Part shown: piece after piece, positions 54,014-62,281 of the stretch
How the letters are laid out: every line of letters starts with the position of its first letter
How positions within the stretch are numbered: position 1 is the stretch's first letter
Assembly: GCA_021325025.1 (NCBI GenBank)
Contig: JAJPHZ010000016.1
Span: forward strand, 124,001-188,000
DNA length: 64,000 bases
From: Pseudomonadota bacterium
GTDB lineage: Bacteria; Desulfobacterota; Binatia; Binatales; Binataceae
Direction: 5' to 3'
Translations under genes and position numbers: made by a program
The notes under the pieces: generated by a model
What the model saw: the letters and a program-made list of their open reading frames with translations, nothing else
Database searches by the model: none
What the model was told of the DNA's origin: nothing

Positions 54014-55531
54014 ATGAAGCAGGCAGCCAATCTGGAACGGGCCGGCTACGGTCCGCCGACTTACTTTCACCTGTTATGGGAGTACGAACTTGACCGCCTC
54101 GCCCCGGTTCTGGACGCGGTAATCCGGCGCCGGGCCGAGGTGCTCGATCATTGGCATCAACTTTACGTACTGCACTTCGGCGACCGGCGCTCGCTGTCGG
54201 AGCGGGAGTTCATGGAAATCTTCTCGGCCGACCTGGGCGCGACCATTGGCGACCTGCGCGCCAAGGACATTGACAAGTTCACGGTCGACGTGCGCCGCAT
54301 CGGCGAGACGCTGGCCGAGCGGCGCGTTCCTTTTTCCGAAATCATCGTCTCGATGCATCTGTTCGAGGAAAGCGCCACCAGCGTGTTTCCGGCGCTGCCG
54401 CCCGCTACCGGGCAGACCTACCTGGCCTTCGACAAGCTCAGCCACTGCCGGATGATCCTGCTGGCCGACGCGTACTTCCGCTCCACGCAGGCGATCGCCA
54501 ACGCGCGCATCCGCGATCTGGAACAGGAAGCCGCCCGGCTGCCGGGCTCCGAGCGCACGCGCTTTCACGGCCTGGTGGGCGCCAATGCGGCGATGCGCGC
54601 GCTTTACGAACGCATCGAAGCGGCCGCCGCGACGCGCGGCACGATCTTGATCGTCGGCGAAAGCGGCACCGGCAAGGAGCTGGTGGCGCGGGCGATTCAC
54701 GAATGCTCGGCGGCCTCGCACGCACCGTTCGTGGCGCTCAATTGCGCGGCGATTCCGCGCGATCTGATTGAAAGCGAATTGTTCGGCTACAAGCGCGGCG
54801 CGTTCAGCGGCGCCATCGCGGAGCATCTGGGCCTGTTCCGCTCCGCCGAGGGCGGCACCATCTTCCTGGATGAAATCACCGAGATGAGTCCGCTTACGCA
54901 GACCAAGCTGCTGCGCGCCTTGCAGGAGCGCAGCGTGCGCCCAGTGGGTTCCAGCGTCGAAGTGCCGGTCGACGTCAAGCTTATCGCCAGCACCAATCGC
55001 GAGCCCGAGGAAGCGGTGCGCAGCGGCCAGTTGCGCCAGGACCTGTACTACCGCCTACAAGCCAACATCATTCATCTGCCGCCGCTGCGCGAGCGACGCG
55101 ACGACATCCCGCTGCTGGTCGAGCATTTCATCAACCTGTTCAACGAGCAGCTCAAGCGCCCCAAGCCGATCAGCGGAATTGCGGACGACGCGCTGGCCGC
55201 GATGCGCCGCTACGACTGGCCGGGCAATGTGCGCGAGCTGTCCAACGCCATCGAAGGAGCGTTTACTTTTTCGCGCAATTCCATCATCAGGCTGACCGAC
55301 CTGCCCCCGGCCATTTCGGGTGAGGCGGCGGCAGCCACGATTACTCCCCCCGCTGCCGGCCTTGGCGCCGAAGCGGCCAAGGCGCCGATCCCCACTTTTG
55401 CCGATGTCGAGCGCGATTTGGTGGCGCGCGCGCTGGCCAGCGCCGAAGGCAACAAGGTCAAGGCGGCCAAGCTGCTGCGCATCTCGCGCAAGAAACTTTA
55501 CGCGACGATTGACAAGTACGGGCTGGGCTGA
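54014..55531 (+). CDS. Sigma-54-dependent activator with RsbRD-like sensor and GAFSGA loop
   Basis: Enhancer-binding protein of 505 residues. The N-terminal 170 residues are helical and resemble RsbRD_N/RsbR-type sensory domains (LDHWHQLYVLHFGDRR). The AAA domain has Walker A GESGTGKE, the sigma-54 contact loop KRGAFSGAIAEHLG with S265 where Thr is usual (GAFTGA), Walker B GGTIFLDEITEM, and the IASTNREPEEAV and RYDWPGNVREL segments. A Fis-type HTH ends the protein (KVKAAKLLRISRKKLYATI). No receiver domain is present. It begins about 155 bases after the cox operon and may regulate it. Confidence 0.9.
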   Translation: MKQAANLERAGYGPPTYFHLLWEYELDRLAPVLDAVIRRRAEVLDHWHQLYVLHFGDRRSLSEREFMEIFSADLGATIGDLRAKDIDKFTVDVRRIGETLAERRVPFSEIIVSMHLFEESATSVFPALPPATGQTYLAFDKLSHCRMILLADAYFRSTQAIANARIRDLEQEAARLPGSERTRFHGLVGANAAMRALYERIEAAAATRGTILIVGESGTGKELVARAIHECSAASHAPFVALNCAAIPRDLIESELFGYKRGAFSGAIAEHLGLFRSAEGGTIFLDEITEMSPLTQTKLLRALQERSVRPVGSSVEVPVDVKLIASTNREPEEAVRSGQLRQDLYYRLQANIIHLPPLRERRDDIPLLVEHFINLFNEQLKRPKPISGIADDALAAMRRYDWPGNVRELSNAIEGAFTFSRNSIIRLTDLPPAISGEAAAATITPPAAGLGAEAAKAPIPTFADVERDLVARALASAEGNKVKAAKLLRISRKKLYATIDKYGLG

Positions 55532-55655
55532 AGAACCCGTTCGCGCGCCACGCTGCGCACGCATCGGGCGCGGGCTTGTGCGCCTGCTTCTTCGCCCCCG
55601 CATCGGCCGAACCCACGCTTGACATTGCGGGGCTTTGGGATGAACCTTCCCGGTT

Positions 55656-56273
55656 ATGAAAAAGCAGACGCGCAAACCCACCAAGGCCATCAAGAAGGTT
55701 TCCAAAAAGCTGGCCAAACAGGTTGCCAGGGCGGGCAGCGAATTGGAGCGGCGCATCCGCGTGCTCGAAGATATCGAGGCCATCAGCAAGCTCAAGGCGC
55801 GCTACTGCAATTATGTCGACGGCGGATGGGACCGCCCGACCCACGATTACGACGGCGTGGCGTCAATTTTCACTGAGGACGGCGTGTGGGAGGCCATCCC
55901 CACCATCCGCGCCGAGACCCGCGAAGGCATCCGCGAGTATTTCCGCAAGGCGCAGGACATCCCGCTGGCCTTCCATCGCATCACCAATCCGATCATCGAG
56001 GTTGACGGCGACCGCGCGACCGGCAATTGGCACGTACTGGTCGCACTGACCCATCCCAACGGCAAAGCGGTCTGGATCGGCGGCATTTACAATGATGAAT
56101 TCGTGCGCACCCCTGAGGGCTGGAAGTTCAAAAAACTCAGCTTCACCTTCGCCTTCAACGTGCCGTATGAAAAAGGATGGGGCCCCGGCGAATACTACCT
56201 CAAAAAGGCCGCCGAGCAGGGGCCGGCGGCGGGCGACGGCTCGGGGCCGTCGGCCGAGAGCCAGGCGCAATAG
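55656..56273 (+). CDS. SnoaL-like (NTF2-fold) protein
   Basis: NTF2-fold protein of 205 residues. A basic N-terminal helix (about 1-35) precedes the domain: ISKLKARYCNYVDGGWDRPT, FTEDGVWEA, GREYF-like GIREYFRKAQ, HRITNPIIEVDGDRATGNWHV and GGIYNDEFVRTPEGWKF. SnoaL_4-type members act as polyketide cyclases, dehydratases or binding proteins, and many are of unknown substrate. It lies 11 bases before the bicupin gene, forming a likely operon. Confidence 0.82.
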   Translation: MKKQTRKPTKAIKKVSKKLAKQVARAGSELERRIRVLEDIEAISKLKARYCNYVDGGWDRPTHDYDGVASIFTEDGVWEAIPTIRAETREGIREYFRKAQDIPLAFHRITNPIIEVDGDRATGNWHVLVALTHPNGKAVWIGGIYNDEFVRTPEGWKFKKLSFTFAFNVPYEKGWGPGEYYLKKAAEQGPAAGDGSGPSAESQAQ

Positions 56274-56284
56274 GAGGTCGACGC

Positions 56285-56935
56285 GTGGCTGAGCAGGCAT
56301 TGGGTCCGGTTGCGAGCAAGCTGCTGTTGGAAAACGACCAGGTCAAAATCTGGCAAGCCGACGTAGGTCCGGGCGAGGATTTCCCGCTGCATCATCACGC
56401 CTACGATTACGTGCTTTTCACCACCGGCGACCCGGCGGTGCTGGAGTTGCGCGACTACGGCCGTCCACCCTCCACCGTGGTGGTTCCGCCCCACGCTGCG
56501 ATCTTCATCCCCGCGGGGGGCACCGAGAGTTACAGCAATGTGGGAAAAACGCGCTTCACCGAGGTGCTGATCGAAGTCAAACGTCCGCGCCGGCCCGATC
56601 AGGAGCGGGTCGATTTTGCCACCTCCAACGCGCTGGCGGGACGCGACCCGCTGCCCGGCGTGGTTCATCTGCTGGAGAACTCGCGGGTGCGGATCATCGA
56701 AACCCTGCTCGCGCCGGGCCAGAGCACCGGGATGGGGCGTCAGGCCGATGATGCTGCGGTGTTCGTGCTCAGCGGCAGCAAAGTCAAGGTGGTGGAGCAG
56801 GACGATCAGGGCAGCCGCTCCTTCGAGGATGACCGCGCCGACCACGCCGCCCTCTGGCAGCGCGGCGGCGTCAGCCGCGAAGTGATCAACGTCGGCGCTG
56901 CTCCCTACCGGGAGTTAAGCGTTCAGGTCAAGTAA
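56285..56935 (+). CDS. Bicupin-like protein
   Basis: Protein of 216 residues with two cupin-like halves. The first contains LLENDQVKIWQADVGPGEDF followed by LHHHAYDYVLF, with the usual His cluster; the second repeats the plan (VHLLENSRVRIIETLLAPGQS) but lacks the His cluster (TGMGRQADDAAVFV), so only the first half is likely to bind metal. A GTG at 56285 is preceded by an AGGAGG ribosome site 7 bases away. It follows the SnoaL-like gene. Substrate unknown. Confidence 0.8.
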   Translation: MAEQALGPVASKLLLENDQVKIWQADVGPGEDFPLHHHAYDYVLFTTGDPAVLELRDYGRPPSTVVVPPHAAIFIPAGGTESYSNVGKTRFTEVLIEVKRPRRPDQERVDFATSNALAGRDPLPGVVHLLENSRVRIIETLLAPGQSTGMGRQADDAAVFVLSGSKVKVVEQDDQGSRSFEDDRADHAALWQRGGVSREVINVGAAPYRELSVQVK

Positions 56936-57033
56936 GACGCCGGTGGGCCGACGCCGCCCGCGCGGCGATGGCGGCAGGGCCTGTCTTGGCGCTAAATAAA
57001 TCACCAATCCCGAGGACTGAGGAGGCAACCCAA

Positions 57034-57639
57034 ATGCTGAAACTGTACGGCACGTCCAAGTCGCGCTCGGCGCGCTGCCTGTGGGCGCTGGAAGAATTGG
57101 GAGTCAAATACGAGCATATCCCGGTCGAGGTCGCGCAGGCCAAGTCGCCCGAAAATCTAAAGCGCAATCCCAACGGCCATATCCCGGTGCTCGAAGAGGA
57201 CGGACTGACGCTGTGGGAGTCGATGGCGATCAACCTCCATCTGGCCGAAAAATACGGCCAGGCTCCGCTATGGCCCTCCGCCGTGGATCAGCGTGCCAAG
57301 GTCTATCAATGGAGCTTCTGGGGGATGACGGAGGTCGAGCCGCGGCTGATGACGGTGCTCATCAACCGGCTCTTTCTGCCGCCCGATCAGCGCGACGAGA
57401 AAGCTGCCACCCAGGCGTTGGAGGCGCTCAAAGCGCCGCTTAAGGTGCTCGACGACACGGTCAAGACGCAGCCCTACCTGCTGGGCAGCGATTTCACCAT
57501 CGCCGACCTCAACGTGTCCAGCGTGTTGAGCTTCGCGATGATTGCCAAGGTGGACTTCGCCGCCGTTCCTGCCGCCAAGGGATGGCTGGATCGGTGCCTG
57601 GGCCGCGAAGCCAACGCACGAGCGCGCGCGCTTAAGTGA
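57034..57639 (+). CDS. Glutathione S-transferase family protein
   Basis: GST-fold protein of 201 residues. The thioredoxin-like N-terminal domain has LYGTSKSRSARCLWALEELG (active-site Ser/Thr region), NPNGHIPVLEEDGLTLWESMAI (cis-Pro and Glu-Ser glutathione contact), and the C-terminal all-helical domain has PYLLGSDFTIADLNVSSVL. GAGGAGG precedes the ATG at 57034. It may detoxify electrophiles or act in a degradation pathway. Confidence 0.9.
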   Translation: MLKLYGTSKSRSARCLWALEELGVKYEHIPVEVAQAKSPENLKRNPNGHIPVLEEDGLTLWESMAINLHLAEKYGQAPLWPSAVDQRAKVYQWSFWGMTEVEPRLMTVLINRLFLPPDQRDEKAATQALEALKAPLKVLDDTVKTQPYLLGSDFTIADLNVSSVLSFAMIAKVDFAAVPAAKGWLDRCLGREANARARALK

Positions 57640-57651
57640 AGCCAGGCCAGA

Positions 57652-57680
57652 GGGAGTGAGAGCGCAGCGCTCTCACTCCC
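57652..57680. terminator. Strong bidirectional terminator-like hairpin
   Basis: GGGAGTGAGAGCGC and its exact reverse complement form a 14-base inverted repeat around a single A, folding to roughly an 11- to 12-bp stem. It lies between the convergent GST and CHASE3-like genes. No long T-run follows, so it may be a Rho-independent-like stop or an RNA 3' stabiliser. Confidence 0.6.
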
Positions 57681-57714
57681 CCGCTATTCATGCGCTCGAT
57701 TCTTCCTGCTTTTT

Positions 57715-58275
57715 CTAGAACAGCACCTGCAGGATAGCCCGCAGCCGGCCCTGGGTTTCGACGCGGTCGAACATGCCGTCGGTGGCGGCCTTCTTGAGCG
57801 ATTGCGCCTGCATCTTGGCCTCGGTCAGCGCGTCGTCGTCGTCGAGCAGGGCGATGGCCGCGGCGGGACTGATGCTTTGCTTCAGTTCGTAAGTCTTTTC
57901 CACCGACTCCAGCGCCCAGTCGATCTGGCGCGACAATCGTGCCACCCGGCGCTGCAAGGGCTCGCCCTTGATGCAGATGCGCTTGAGCGCCTCCAGGCTG
58001 GTGCTGATTGCAATCACGCTCTCGGCGACCTCTTCGGAATAGCGGTCGTCGCCGGTGGACAGGAACGCGCGCTGATTGATGTTAAGCCGGTCGAGGTTAT
58101 CGACGATCGAATCGACGTTCTCCACCACGATCAACCCGCCGGTTACGGAATTGGTCACCTTGGACAGAGCACGATTGAGAACGAAGCGGAAGCCGATGGT
58201 CAGGCAGATGACCGCCGCAGCCAGGCCGCACATCATCCTGACGATTTTGGAGTCTTCTGCTGAAGAAAGATCCAT
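57715..58275 (-). CDS. Isolated CHASE3-like membrane sensor domain
   Basis: Membrane protein of 186 residues from the ATG at 58275 (AAGGG 8 bases upstream). One membrane helix (about 12-32) is followed by a helical extracytoplasmic-style domain with NLDRLNINQRAFLSTGDDRY and Glu-rich helices, the CHASE3 signature found in histidine kinases and chemoreceptors. There is no second membrane helix and no kinase, HAMP or cyclase domain. No adjacent kinase gene exists, so it is either a free sensor or a truncated receptor. Confidence 0.75.
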   Translation of the reverse strand: MDLSSAEDSKIVRMMCGLAAAVICLTIGFRFVLNRALSKVTNSVTGGLIVVENVDSIVDNLDRLNINQRAFLSTGDDRYSEEVAESVIAISTSLEALKRICIKGEPLQRRVARLSRQIDWALESVEKTYELKQSISPAAAIALLDDDDALTEAKMQAQSLKKAATDGMFDRVETQGRLRAILQVLF

Positions 58276-58546
58276 ACACAAACCCTTCACGAGCCGCCCG
58301 CTTCAGCAGCGGCTGTATTCCAGAATTAACCGTTGGCGCCGCTCAATCAACGCACCAACACGACTGCTGCCGTACCCCTTCAGCAGCAAGCGTTCCATCG
58401 CCTCAGCCCAGCAAACGCGATTTCCATGCCATGGCCGCGTCGGCGCGGATTAGCGTGCTTTGGATGGCGCTGCGGACCCGCCCCTGCTAGTTTCGCCCAT
58501 GAGGCTAATCCGCTCACCCCGTCACCCGTTAAAGGGAGGAACAGGC

Positions 58547-59353
58547 ATGGCAAGCGAATCGGCAACTGGTCTTGGGCGCGTGCTTGAAGGTAAGGTGGCG
58601 ATTATCACCGGCGCAGGACGCGGCATCGGTGCAGTCAGTGCGGAGATCTTCTCCCGCGCGGGAGCGCGCCTGACGTTGGCCGCGCGCACTACAGCGGAGG
58701 TGGAGAAGGTTGCCGCCGCCATCAATGACAGGGGCGGCGAGGCAATTGCCGTCACCACCGATATCGCCGACCCGCAAAGTGTCGAGGCGATGGTGCGCGC
58801 GACGCTCAGCCGCTACGGTACGGTCGACATTCTCATCAACAACGCCGCCATCCCGGGCAAGGACGCCTATATCGAAGACGCGCCGCTCGAGCAGTGGCAG
58901 CAGGCGATCCGTGTCGACCTCTTCGGCACCTTCAACTGTTGTCATAGCGTGGTACCGGTCCTCAAGCAAAAGCGCAGCGGGCGCATCATCATCCTGTCGT
59001 CGACCGCGATCCACAATCCGATCGTGCGCAAGACCCATTACGTGGCAGCCAAGACCGGTTTGGTGGGGCTGTGCCGGACGCTGGCACTGGAACTGGCGCC
59101 CTACAATATCACCGTCAACACGGTCACACCCGGTGCGGTTGAGGGAGAGTTGCTGGTCAACTACATGAAGCGGCTGGCGGGCGAGCAGGGCAAGCCATAT
59201 GAGGAGTTCCGCAAGCAATTCGAAGCGCCGATCCCGATGAAGCGCTTCGTGCAGCCCGAGGACATCGCCTGGATGGAGGTCTTTTTGAGTTCGGATTTGG
59301 CCGGCAACATCACCGGAGTCGAGATTCCGGTTGACGGCGGCGGCTCGATCTGA
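58547..59353 (+). CDS. SDR-family oxidoreductase
   Basis: Short-chain dehydrogenase of 268 residues. TGAGRGIGAVSA dinucleotide loop, NNAAI, catalytic Ser in LSSTAIH, YVAAK, and ITGVEIPVDGG are canonical. The ATG at 58547 has GGGAGGA 8 bases upstream. It resembles 3-oxoacyl-ACP reductase-like or 2,3-dihydroxy-type SDRs; the substrate is not evident. Confidence 0.91.
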   Translation: MASESATGLGRVLEGKVAIITGAGRGIGAVSAEIFSRAGARLTLAARTTAEVEKVAAAINDRGGEAIAVTTDIADPQSVEAMVRATLSRYGTVDILINNAAIPGKDAYIEDAPLEQWQQAIRVDLFGTFNCCHSVVPVLKQKRSGRIIILSSTAIHNPIVRKTHYVAAKTGLVGLCRTLALELAPYNITVNTVTPGAVEGELLVNYMKRLAGEQGKPYEEFRKQFEAPIPMKRFVQPEDIAWMEVFLSSDLAGNITGVEIPVDGGGSI

Positions 59354-59372
59354 GGCCTGGGCCTGATACTTT

Positions 59373-59804
59373 TCAGTTCTGACCGGCGAAGCGGGCGCGC
59401 AGCGCGGCGCGAATTGTCTCGATGCTGGCCCCCTGCTCGAACAGCTTTTTTGCTTCCAGCGCTTCGCCGGTGCAGATCGCACATGACGCGCCATGATGGT
59501 CGCGATAGCAATCGAGCAGGTTTTTGTGTCCGTTGGTGCGATCGCAACCGCAGTAACAATGGAGCTGGGCGAGCAGGTCGGGATTGTCCTGCGCGACCTG
59601 GTAGGCCTGCCGCACCTGCCCGGTAAATTGCTTGGGATCCAGCGTCCGGCGCAGGTTCGCGACGGCTTGGGCTTCGCCCGCCCGATGGCTTGTGCAGCAG
59701 GCCGGAGCAGTGGCGGAATTAGCCGTCTCTCCGGCGAAGGCTGGCAGGGCAGCGATTACAACCGCAGTTGCGAGGGAAATCAGCAGTGTTGGTTTCCAAA
59801 TCAT
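59373..59804 (-). CDS. Secreted PCYCGC-motif protein
   Basis: Secreted protein of 143 residues. A signal peptide (cleavage near AFA-GET, about residue 24) is followed by LHCYCGCDRTNGHKNLLDCY and CAICTGEALEAKKLF, which is the PCYCGC-motif family with its Cys cluster plus a C-terminal CxxC. Such proteins are thought to bind metal or redox cofactors, but activity is not established. It is divergent from the porin/cytochrome operon, whose redox theme fits. Confidence 0.8.
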   Translation of the reverse strand: MIWKPTLLISLATAVVIAALPAFAGETANSATAPACCTSHRAGEAQAVANLRRTLDPKQFTGQVRQAYQVAQDNPDLLAQLHCYCGCDRTNGHKNLLDCYRDHHGASCAICTGEALEAKKLFEQGASIETIRAALRARFAGQN

Positions 59805-59903
59805 TAAATAGACCCGCTACCTCAGTTAATTTGTGCAGCATCCAACTGCGCATCCGACGTACTCAAAACATTATACGTCATGAAACGATGGCGCGAGACG
59901 CTA

Positions 59904-59922
59904 CTGTATCTTTTTGATACAG
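59904..59922. promoter_or_regulatory. Inverted repeat between PCYCGC and porin genes
   Basis: CTGTATC-TTTTT-GATACAG is a perfect 7-bp inverted repeat with a 5-base spacer in the 285-base divergent region 59805-60089. It resembles a regulator-binding site or hairpin. No other feature is visible in the region. Confidence 0.5.
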
Positions 59923-60089
59923 ACATACGGTAAGAAACCGCTCGGATGGTCTGCGAGGTCGCTGAAACCAGCGATCTGAACAATGGAGAATGCTTCTCGT
60001 GGATTGCGCCGCTTGAGTTGCATTGGGAAGTTTCGGGATGATATTTCTGGCACTTACAGGCTAACCTTAACCACCTGGACGGGGGGATT

Positions 60090-61550
60090 ATGCGGTACTT
60101 GATCCTGAGCATCCTGATCTTATGTGCGGTGTTTGGCAACCGGGCGGCGGATGCGGCTGACGGCGTTGAGCTTCAGCAAATCAAACGCGAAATCCAGAGA
60201 ATCAAGGACGAGGAGCGGCGCGAGCGCGAACGCTCGGAGCGGCTGATCGAGGAGCTGGAGAAAAAGGTCGACCAGCTCGAAAGTCAGAATCGCCAACTCC
60301 AGCAGTCCAGCGCAAAGCTGGAAACACAGACCACCGAGCAATTCCATCAGCTTCAGGAGCAGATGAGCACTACTCCTTCGCCGGGGCAGTTCGCGCGCTC
60401 GTTCGCGGACTACCTGGGCACCCATCAGTTCACGCTGGCCGGGGCGGTAGCCGGCGATTTCATTTATGATCGGCAGACCGCGACCAACACCTTTGCGCTC
60501 GATTTCGAACCGATCCTGCTCTATCGCGTCACCGATTGGCTGCTGTTCGAAGGTACCATCGAGGCCAATCTTCCCGCTGGCGGCGCAGCCGAGTTCTCGC
60601 TGCCGGTCGCGACCGCCCAGATCTTTTTGAACGACTACCTGGAGATACAGGCGGGCATCTTCGATCAGCCCTTTGGCGATTGGTATGAGGAGCAAAGTCC
60701 GTTCTGGGTCAATCGCTTCGTCACTGCGCCCTTGCCCTACGGCGTCGAAGCGCTGGTCCCGCCTACCGATTTGGGCGTTCAGTTGCGTGGCGGTGCGCAA
60801 TGGGGCGACCTCGGGCAGGATGTCGACTACACGGCGTGGTTCAGCAACGGACCCAGTTTCGCTTCGGAAGGGCCGGTGCCGGTCGCGGGTCAGGCGATCA
60901 ACGGCGTCAACACGATTAAGATCAACACCAACGGTCTGGGCTATGGGGCGCGGGTGCGTTTCTATCCCTTCCCGCTGGATTCCGAACTGGGCCGCCTGGA
61001 GGTCGGGGCGTCGACGCTCAACGGCAAGTGGCAGAACGGCAATTGGTATAATTCCTGGGGCATCGACTTCAACTATCTGCGTGGCGCGCTGCAGGCACGC
61101 GGCGAGTATCTGGAGATGTATCGCCAGATGCCCAACAGCAATGCCGACAACCGTCAGGGATGGTTCGTGCAGATCGGCTATTTTCTCAACCAGGTGCCGC
61201 TTTCCGGCGCACCCGAAGTGGTGCAGAACTTTATCCATCGCCTGGAGCCGCTGGTTCGCTATTCCGGACTCAACCAGCGCGCGATCGTATCCGACGAAAT
61301 CGAGACCGTGCCGGAAACCGGGTTCAGCGGTTCGCCCTCGATCTGGGTGCCCCATCCGCGCGAGGTGGCGCTGGGCCTGGATTACTGGATGGCGCCGTCG
61401 ATCGTGTGGCAGAACGAAGTCGACCTGGAATTGCCCGAAGCGGGCGGTTCAATCGCCACGTTCGCCGGTAACCCTGTGCCGACCATTACCGCGCGCGGCG
61501 CAACTCCCAACGACGTCGCCTTCCTGAGCCAACTGGCGATCGGATTCTGA
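60090..61550 (+). CDS. Outer-membrane porin-like beta-barrel with N-terminal coiled coil
   Basis: Secreted protein of 486 residues. A signal peptide (cleavage near ADA-ADG) is followed by a coiled coil (about 25-90; heptad-like LIEELEKKVDQLESQNRQL), then a beta-barrel with amphipathic strands and aromatic girdle patterns (GTIEANL, LEIQAGIFDQPFGDWYEEQSPFW in parts, and a C-terminal strand FLSQLAIGF ending in Phe). Resembles porins with periplasmic stalks. GGGGGG precedes the ATG. It heads a gene run with two cytochromes c and a flavo-Fe/S protein, implying substrate entry or cell-surface redox. Confidence 0.85.
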   Translation: MRYLILSILILCAVFGNRAADAADGVELQQIKREIQRIKDEERRERERSERLIEELEKKVDQLESQNRQLQQSSAKLETQTTEQFHQLQEQMSTTPSPGQFARSFADYLGTHQFTLAGAVAGDFIYDRQTATNTFALDFEPILLYRVTDWLLFEGTIEANLPAGGAAEFSLPVATAQIFLNDYLEIQAGIFDQPFGDWYEEQSPFWVNRFVTAPLPYGVEALVPPTDLGVQLRGGAQWGDLGQDVDYTAWFSNGPSFASEGPVPVAGQAINGVNTIKINTNGLGYGARVRFYPFPLDSELGRLEVGASTLNGKWQNGNWYNSWGIDFNYLRGALQARGEYLEMYRQMPNSNADNRQGWFVQIGYFLNQVPLSGAPEVVQNFIHRLEPLVRYSGLNQRAIVSDEIETVPETGFSGSPSIWVPHPREVALGLDYWMAPSIVWQNEVDLELPEAGGSIATFAGNPVPTITARGATPNDVAFLSQLAIGF

Positions 61551-61568
61551 GCGGGGAGGCGCGCACCA

Positions 61569-61850
61569 ATGAGACGAATGCTGATGGCATTGGCGCTGGC
61601 CACGCTTACCCTGGCAGCGATAGGCCATCCGTGCCGGTCCGAAGAGAGCACTACGGCCGAGCAGCGTCGGCTGTTTCGCGAGGGCGCCAGGCTGTGGCCC
61701 GTTTATTGCGCGCAATGCCATAACGCGCGCCCCGGTTCGGAGTTCGCACCGTACCAGTGGAACGCTATCATGATGCATATGCGGACACAGGCCAATCTGC
61801 CGGCCAAAGACGCGCGGGCAGTGCTGGAATATCTCAAGGCCAGCCGCTGA
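61569..61850 (+). CDS. Monoheme c-type cytochrome
   Basis: Secreted cytochrome c of 93 residues. Signal peptide to about residue 24, then one heme site CAQCH (C47, C50, H51) and a candidate distal Met in the IMMHMRTQ segment. GGGGAGG precedes the ATG. It is 18 bases after the porin gene and precedes a second cytochrome. Periplasmic electron carrier. Confidence 0.87.
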   Translation: MRRMLMALALATLTLAAIGHPCRSEESTTAEQRRLFREGARLWPVYCAQCHNARPGSEFAPYQWNAIMMHMRTQANLPAKDARAVLEYLKASR

Positions 61851-61910
61851 GCCGCCGCGTGCGCTTGAGGTGACTGGAACCTGGCGAACCCGAAAGAGAG
61901 GAAACAAGCT

Positions 61911-62270
61911 GTGAAGATTTTTGGGCTGGCGTTGCCGGTACTGATTCTGTTTGCCGCAGGCAGCGTTGCACGCGCCGCGGGCCCTGACCTGGCCGAAGCC
62001 AAGGACAACTATATGACGTTTTGCGTCAAGTGCCACGGCGCGACCGGACAGGGCAACGGCCCGGCGGCCGCGACCCTGCATACCAAGCCGCGCAACTATA
62101 CCGATTGTGCGCTGATGGCGAAGATCCCCGACGACACCCTGTTCAAGGCCATCAAGGACGGCGGAGCGTCGGTCGGTCTGAGTCCTGAAATGCCGTCGTG
62201 GTCCAAGGGCTTTGACGACGACGAGATCCGCGGCCTGGTCGCCTACGTGCGCACCTTCTGCAAAAAGTAG
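61911..62270 (+). CDS. Monoheme c-type cytochrome (class I-like)
   Basis: Secreted cytochrome c of 119 residues. Signal peptide to about residue 23, heme site CVKCH (C38, C41, H42) in FCVKCHGATGQGNGPAA, and a likely distal Met in SPEMPSWSKGFDDDEI, the class I pattern. The GTG at 61911 has GAGAGGAAA upstream. Part of the porin-cytochrome-flavoprotein run. Confidence 0.88.
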   Translation: MKIFGLALPVLILFAAGSVARAAGPDLAEAKDNYMTFCVKCHGATGQGNGPAAATLHTKPRNYTDCALMAKIPDDTLFKAIKDGGASVGLSPEMPSWSKGFDDDEIRGLVAYVRTFCKK

Positions 62271-62281
62271 AGCGAGGCGGC

